A stretch of 22,097 nucleotides of DNA from Polymyxa betae. Its lineage: Eukaryota; Endomyxa; Phytomyxea; Plasmodiophorida; Plasmodiophoridae. Within the stretch, counting starts at the first letter, position 1. Every line of letters begins with the position of its first letter. Under the pieces are notes generated by a model. The model was not told the origin of the DNA, did not search any database, and saw nothing but the letters and a program-made list of their open reading frames with translations. The DNA lies in assembly GCA_003693705.1 (NCBI GenBank), contig RBZT01000276.1, positions 1-22,097 of the forward strand, read 5' to 3'. The translations under genes and the position numbers were made by a program. Positions 18,154 through 22,097 of this stretch are shown here, piece after piece.

Positions 18154-18239
18154 ACTAATCCGCGAAGGCAAGCTCGAAAACTTACTTTGATTTGTTCGAT
18201 ATCTACGCCGGATGCCATAAGCGTAAATATCAAATTTGC

Positions 18240-19392
18240 CTAGGAAACTTTGTTGGCTAACTTCTGGTTGTGTAGACTGTTGCCCTCTTCCATTTGCAAG
18301 CGCTGCTTCACAATGTTAATTTTACCTTGCTCAATAACAGCATTCTTTTCCAGGATGAGCAGTTCATGGTTCATTTTCTTCGATTCTATCACTAACTGAG
18401 CATTCTGTATCTCAGCGAAGCCAGAGGCGAAATCTTTTCGAGCGTTTTTGGCAGAGTTTTCCGGTCCTGCTGGGAATTCCAGGCGCTTAGATGCCAGGTT
18501 AACGGACGCCCCATTCGACTTGCTTTTCTGTTGGGATGCAAAATTACTACCACCTCGCTGCTGAGTATCACCTCTAAGCAAAGATTTCTCTTCGGAATCT
18601 CTAACTGTGGATGGACGCTGCAACGTTTCCTGATGCTCACCAAAGGCAGATGCCAAATTTTCCAGGTACGTTTCCAGCCATGACAGTTGAATAAATTCAG
18701 GCCCGTCTGGGTGAATTTTGGGAAGTTTCATCGTTGCCAACCTTTTCATTATCGGCCCCCGTTTCGCCTGCTTCGTTTTCGCTCTCGCTCTCAGAAACCT
18801 GGCTGGGCTGTGACAGCCCCAGTTCGGCGACCGCGGCAGGGGTGATGTTTTGACGGTGTCTATATAAAGCATTCATACGGCTATAAAAATGACAGAGTGA
18901 TTCAAGCTTATCTTTTATCGTCATTAAGCCTTTCTCATGATCTTGCTCCGTTAAACCAAAACCTGAACTTTCGCAGGTATGCTTCGTCTTTCTGTAAAGC
19001 TTGACGAAATTTTCGTATCTACATTTTGCGTCTTCAGGAGTCCAGGCGCATTCCTTGTCATTAATAATTAAGGTGACGAAATCAGCCATAACTTTATAAG
19101 CAGAAGCTTTGCAGAGCTTTTGTCCAGCGACCACAGATTTTTTGTTCGAAGCCGAGCCGGTAATTAACTTGAAATTCTCGGGTATTTCAAGGAAAGTAAC
19201 CATAACGTTGGGGGGAGATTTTTCACCCGTGTTAATGCTTGAATCAGAGATAACGGTGGAAGACGATTTCGTTCTGAAGACGCCACCTGGGCTTGGATCT
19301 GACCTTGTCTTTACCAATGAAGACTCGGTCGAATCATCGCCTGCCAAAAAAAAATATAAATCTGAAGGCAAGCCGTCTTCAGCTTCTGTCAC
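18240..19392 (-). pseudogene. Harbinger-associated Myb/SANT-like protein, one frameshift
   Basis: This would be the DNA-binding partner encoded by a two-gene Harbinger element. 19392-18697 has a Ser/Thr-rich start, then IPENFKLITGSASNKKSVVA and an ASAYKVMADFV...CAWTPEDAKCRYENFVKLYR region (Myb/SANT-like tri-helix). ESSGFGLTEQDHEKGLMTIK, KLESLCHFYSRMNALY and RQNITPAAVAELG follow, blocks I know from fungal Myb-like proteins. An acidic linker SESESENEAGE comes next. A one-base shift near 18700-18735 leads to KIHPDGPEFIQLSWLETYLE and a C-terminal coiled coil (ELLILEKNAVIEQGKINIVK) ending at 18240. About 345-350 residues once the shift is bridged. It is convergent with the transposase, 87 bp from its stop. 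An open antisense frame overlaps its N-terminus. Confidence 0.7.
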
Positions 19393-19620
19393 CGCTCAAG
19401 TCGTTACATCTGAAAAACTAAGCTTTTTCATGGCGTCTAGTGGTCAACATTTCGCAGAGTGGTCCAAGGATCGCAAGAAAGCTGCCCAACAGCTGATACC
19501 TCAGAAGATTTGGCCGCTTGTGAGTGTACATCGTATGAATGTAAAATCGCTGGGCTGCTATACTAACGCGTGCATGTTGGAATAGATCTGTTAGGATTAT
19601 AAGCAAGGGTTCCCAGATTT
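19393..19620. other. Spacer between Harbinger partner gene and hAT relic B
   Basis: Probably contains the right end of the Harbinger element. I could not find a terminal inverted repeat pairing with sequence left of 16983. Confidence 0.3.
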
Positions 19621-19977
19621 AGGGCTCGGATCGGGTCGATTCAAGTAGCATCCGGATCAGTTCTAGCACTCTTTCCTTAATAGATAAGATCTCGTTATTG
19701 ATTGTTTTTCCAAAAATCAGCGCATTCAAACCCTGCGGGGCCAGTGATTGACGTCGAAATCCAATTATATCCCGTCCGGTGTTGAAAATACGCTCATCAG
19801 AATCGGAAAACCCCGGGGTATAATGAACTTGGGAACGAAAATGAGGACAACCACAGTCAATAAGGACTTCTGACAGCGATCCAATAATTTTCGGATTTTC
19901 AGCGTTCAACCCGAACCCGAACCCGACCCGACCCGAACTCGGGTTTTCGGGTTGTACCCGAACCCGATCGGAGCCCT
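19621..19977 (-). mobile_element. hAT element relic B with CGGGT-rich termini
   Basis: It begins AGGGCTCGGATCGGGTCG (19621) and ends with the inverted form CCCGATCGGAGCCCT (19977); both ends match relic A. The right end carries an array of CCCGAACCCGA / CCCGACCCGA and an inverted CGGGTTTTCGGG (about 19908-19965). It is 357 bp long and orientated opposite to relic A. No exact 8-bp target duplication was seen (CCAGATTT on the left, ATTCAGAC on the right). Confidence 0.75.
19640..19909 (-). pseudogene. hAT transposase C-terminal dimerisation remnant (relic B)
   Basis: An open minus-strand frame inside relic B encodes SLSEVLIDCGCPHFRSQ, then DERIFNTGRDIIGFRRQSLA, PQGLNALIFGKTINNEIL. This is the hAT dimerisation signature (ERVFS-G-----RR--L-P---ALIF-K) and parallels FSIADNVFRLRRHSLQPETL of relic A. 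Everything N-terminal of the dimerisation domain is deleted. Confidence 0.72.
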
Positions 19978-20229
19978 ATTCAGACTGCGATATCAGTGAG
20001 GATCAGCTAAAGGTTCATTATAGAGAGGAAAAGAGCTAAGCGCAGGAAATGCTGACGATTGCTCTGGCAAATTCACTCTACAACCTTCCGAAGTGTTGAA
20101 AGTCTGAAGACGACTTGTCTTCTGACATGAACTACGAATATTGATCCTGAGGTTAGATAACCAATAACAGAATGCAATGTACTGATATGAGATGACAATT
20201 AAGGGAATGCGGATCCGATACATCGTACA
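19978..20229. other. Gene-free stretch
   Basis: A 76-codon minus-strand frame (19993-20223) has no recognisable motif and low-complexity hydrophobic content; probably not coding. Confidence 0.35.
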
Positions 20230-20376
20230 TTAATAGAACAAGATCACAATAAGGAACATCCTTAGTGATGCACTCCTGAACAAGGACTTTGTGCTGGCAA
20301 CGGCGATCGTAACAGCTGGAATTGCAGCTTCTTCCTCCTCGTTCAGGGCCAATAGGTCCACGATAGACTGGTCCAT
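20230..20376 (-). CDS. 48-codon acidic ORF, possible transposase N-terminus
   Basis: Starts at ATG 20376 and reads MDQSIVDLLALNEEEEAAIP, then AVTIAVASTKSLFR and a hydrophobic end, stopping at 20230. An ATG followed by a run of acidic residues recalls the starts of Harbinger-type transposases, but the fragment is too short to assign. A repeated motif, TAATTTACGGACAT, lies 65-140 bp upstream and may mark the end of the parent element. Confidence 0.22.
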   Translation of the reverse strand: MDQSIVDLLALNEEEEAAIPAVTIAVASTKSLFRSASLRMFLIVILFY

Positions 20377-21166
20377 GATGCGTCAGATTTCGTGAACGAC
20401 GCGAGGGCGAAACTATGGGCCACCTTTCTATCTACGCGGATAATTTACGGACATTCAATATTTTTGTAAAGCGCAGATTCTGTCTGCCAAAATAAGGCGT
20501 AATTTACGGACATCCTTAACGCCAAAACTAGACTGGCCCATATGCTCTTAAAACTGGTAACCACATTGTAACAGGATCCTTGAATGGTTAACAGCTTTCT
20601 CGCAACAAGCTTAGTGGAGGGCGTTATTTTTCAGAGTCAGAATGTCAAAAAATGACCCATCGGAGCTAAGCGCCCAGAGAATGATTCAGCCACAGTACCA
20701 ACGTGGCCGCTAAGCAGCAGCCTCAGCTGTTTCCTAAGGTCGCGATGTCAACAATTTCGAACAAATTGCACGAGCAGTTGACTTACCTAGATAGCGTTAT
20801 AATCGGGAGAGTATCCTTATCATCTTCCGAACTGTTGCCAATACTTCAACAACAGTTCGAATCTGTGACGGCGAAAAGGGGCTTTGTTCACTGCCCGTAA
20901 ATTAATACAAACCTGTCATGAACACATTGAGTATAGCAAGGTATCAGAGGGAGAAGCGTTGCAGAAACACTTCCGCGAACAGTAGCGGCTTCTATTAAAT
21001 TATGAAATCGAGTGCTGATGAAGGCTCCTGTTAAAACCACTGTGGAAAAACGTGTCGTTTGTAATGAAATACTGAAATCAATCCGCTTAATGGTTACACA
21101 AACGATTCGTGATGACGAGGAAAGCGATGACGCGCCTCCTTCCTGAATCCTAACTACGATATACCG
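20377..21166. other. Gene-poor stretch with two copies of TAATTTACGGACAT
   Basis: The 14-bp motif occurs at 20441-20454 and 20500-20513. The second copy continues CCTTAACGCC and so resembles the Tc1/mariner terminus (CGGGACATCTTAACTCTCC). A 65-codon + frame at 20703-20900 is unrecognised. Confidence 0.35.
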
Positions 21167-21930
21167 TAGCGGTCATCTTAACTCTGTAATCTGTTTCAAT
21201 TTGGATTCAAAAAAATGCGCACATTTAAAAGTGCGCAAAAAACCGCGTTTTGTGTTTATTGACTTAATTAACCGATCTCCATAATTCGAAGGGGAATTTT
21301 GCGATGTTCGCTGTATTTTTTCAATGCATATTGGATTTGCTGGCAACTCAGGGTATTCCCTCCAGAATCCCTTATACGGTATGCGTCCATATATCGATAG
21401 GATTTTCTGGCGAATTTCCTGATTATGGAGATGCTCACACTATCAAGTGCTTTGGGAACCAAGTTGACATGGTCATTGAAGTTGAACGTACAATTAGCGC
21501 GACTCCACGCCTTTGCAGCTCCCCAGAACATTTCGATATAATTGAACTCACAGTGATATTTGGGATAGTACTCAATGGAGCACCCTGATTCAGTCACTGC
21601 TTCTTCCAGCCATTCACGTTGCTCCATAAAATCTGTTGTCAAACATGAACCAACCATCGCATGCAGGATGCAATGCTTTCAAAATCGGAATCGCAGTTTT
21701 CTGGCTTCCTTCACATTTCAGGAGGCGTACCATACATAGTCCACTTTCCTGTAAAACCCGCATAATTCCTTTAGAAGTAACGCCATCTTATATAACCATT
21801 TTTTGGGCCACACGGTTACCATTATGATCTAGAAACCAACCATCTCTTATTAGTCGCTGGTTTGCACCGCCATCTCTCAAATTCATCTTGGAGGCAGATA
21901 AGGCATCAGGAGGCTTGGCGTAATGGTTTT
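21167..21930 (-). mobile_element. Second Tc1/mariner-superfamily relic, right side interrupted
   Basis: The left end has TA at 21167-21168, then GCGGTCATCTTAACTCTGTA (21169-21188), which matches the left terminus of the first element at 15 of 20 positions in the same orientation. The coding sequence inside is on the minus strand, as in the first element. Homology runs to about 21925, where it is cut by the dispersed repeat at 21931-22044. The N-terminal half and right terminus are not in the window, or not recognisable. Confidence 0.65.
21268..21925 (-). pseudogene. Tc1/mariner-superfamily transposase, C-terminal half
   Basis: From the N-terminal side, read through several frames: NHYAKPPDALSASKMNLRDG, then RDGWFLDHNGNRVAQKMV, GIMRVLQESGLC and ACDGWF. 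The clean frame 21657-21268 then gives EQREWLEEAVTESGCSIEYY, PKYHCEFNYIEMFWGAAKAW, FNDHVNLVPKALDSV and FARKSYRYMDAYRIRDSGGN, ending ALKKYSEHR. The last catalytic Glu (FNYIE) and FWGAAK are intact, unlike in the first element. The second Asp region appears lost at the repeat junction. The protein is clearly related to, but diverged from, the copy at 2865-4996, so the two are separate insertions. Confidence 0.8.
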
Positions 21931-22044
21931 GACTGCTGTGTGTAGTGAGGCTGTCTCACATTCAAGACAAATAGAACAACTGAGTCAATCGATGCTAATG
22001 ATTGATCAGTGACATTGATCCATCGGAAGGTATCCGTGGAAAAC
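21931..22044 (+). repeat. Dispersed repeat copy, right end of window
   Basis: Aligns to the reverse complement of 1-108 (see there) and interrupts the Tc1/mariner coding sequence near 21925-21931. The remaining 53 bases, to the window end, are not in the left copy and contain a C/G-rich palindrome (CTGGGGGCCCAG). Confidence 0.55.
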
Positions 22045-22097
22045 CCTAACGTGACAGGGGGAGACCCGAAAGGGCTAAATCGCCACTGGGGGCCCAG

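Noticed and set aside
16620-19600. Candidate terminal inverted repeats for the Harbinger element (CATGCATGAGCGTATCACG on the left, CATGCACGCGTTAGTATAG on the right)
   Set aside because: Identity is only about 60 percent and there are no matching 3-bp flanks.
1-22097. CRISPR array, tRNA, rRNA or prokaryotic operon
   Set aside because: No regularly spaced identical repeats, cloverleaf or rRNA-like sequence seen; elements and introns are eukaryotic in type.

Overview
The window looks like a eukaryotic transposon graveyard. I see no gene that I would call an intact host gene, no rRNA or tRNA, and nothing bacterial. Almost every recognisable coding stretch is a decayed piece of a mobile element: Ty1/copia, Tc1/mariner (two copies), hAT (two copies plus a divergent hAT-like transposase), a Mutator-like (MULE) transposase, a tyrosine-recombinase retroelement (DIRS/Ngaro- or Crypton-like), and two PIF/Harbinger-type elements, one with its Myb/SANT-like partner gene. 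Family assignments come from motifs I recognise, not from searches. The mix of families and short introns (one of 46 nt joins two reading frames exactly) suggests a repeat-rich fungus or an oomycete-like eukaryote. I cannot decide between them from this window.

Layout, left to right. 1-108 is a dispersed repeat whose inverted partner lies at the right end (21931-22044). 253-2421 (-) is a copia-type element that has lost integrase and reverse transcriptase but still reads as one long ORF from Gag to RNase H. 2746-5388 (-) is a nearly complete Tc1/mariner-type transposon with perfect 20-bp terminal inverted repeats and TA flanks; its transposase is broken into several frames. 5389-6449 has no gene but holds a diverged tandem duplication. 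6450-7291 is a hAT relic with CGGGT-rich ends. 7294-7862 (+) is the N-terminal part of a MULE transposase, which abuts an antisense hAT-like transposase at 7854-8627 (-).

8640-13070 is on the + strand: a weak coiled-coil remnant, an RNase H tail, pieces of a tyrosine recombinase, and an unrecognised pair of ORFs (coiled coil, putative intron, then a 246-codon frame with one stop). 13188-14876 is a pair of degenerate minisatellites built on GGTACTATCGGTAC and TACGTTACC, wrapped around an acidic, Ala/Glu-rich ORF with a basic, zipper-like start. 15018-15895 (-) is a PIF-like transposase relic. 16983-19392 is a two-gene Harbinger element with convergent transposase and Myb-like genes. 19621-19977 is a second hAT relic, inverted relative to the first. 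The right end holds a second Tc1/mariner-type relic interrupted by the dispersed repeat.

The pieces do not form a pathway; they record repeated insertion and decay. Several in-frame stops (CAA/CAG/CGA to TAA/TAG/TGA) and two lost copia residues are compatible with C-to-T / G-to-A mutation. The items most worth a second look are the minisatellite-flanked ORF, the unrecognised ORF pair at 11.7-13.1 kb, and the copia element that keeps an open frame across a large internal deletion.
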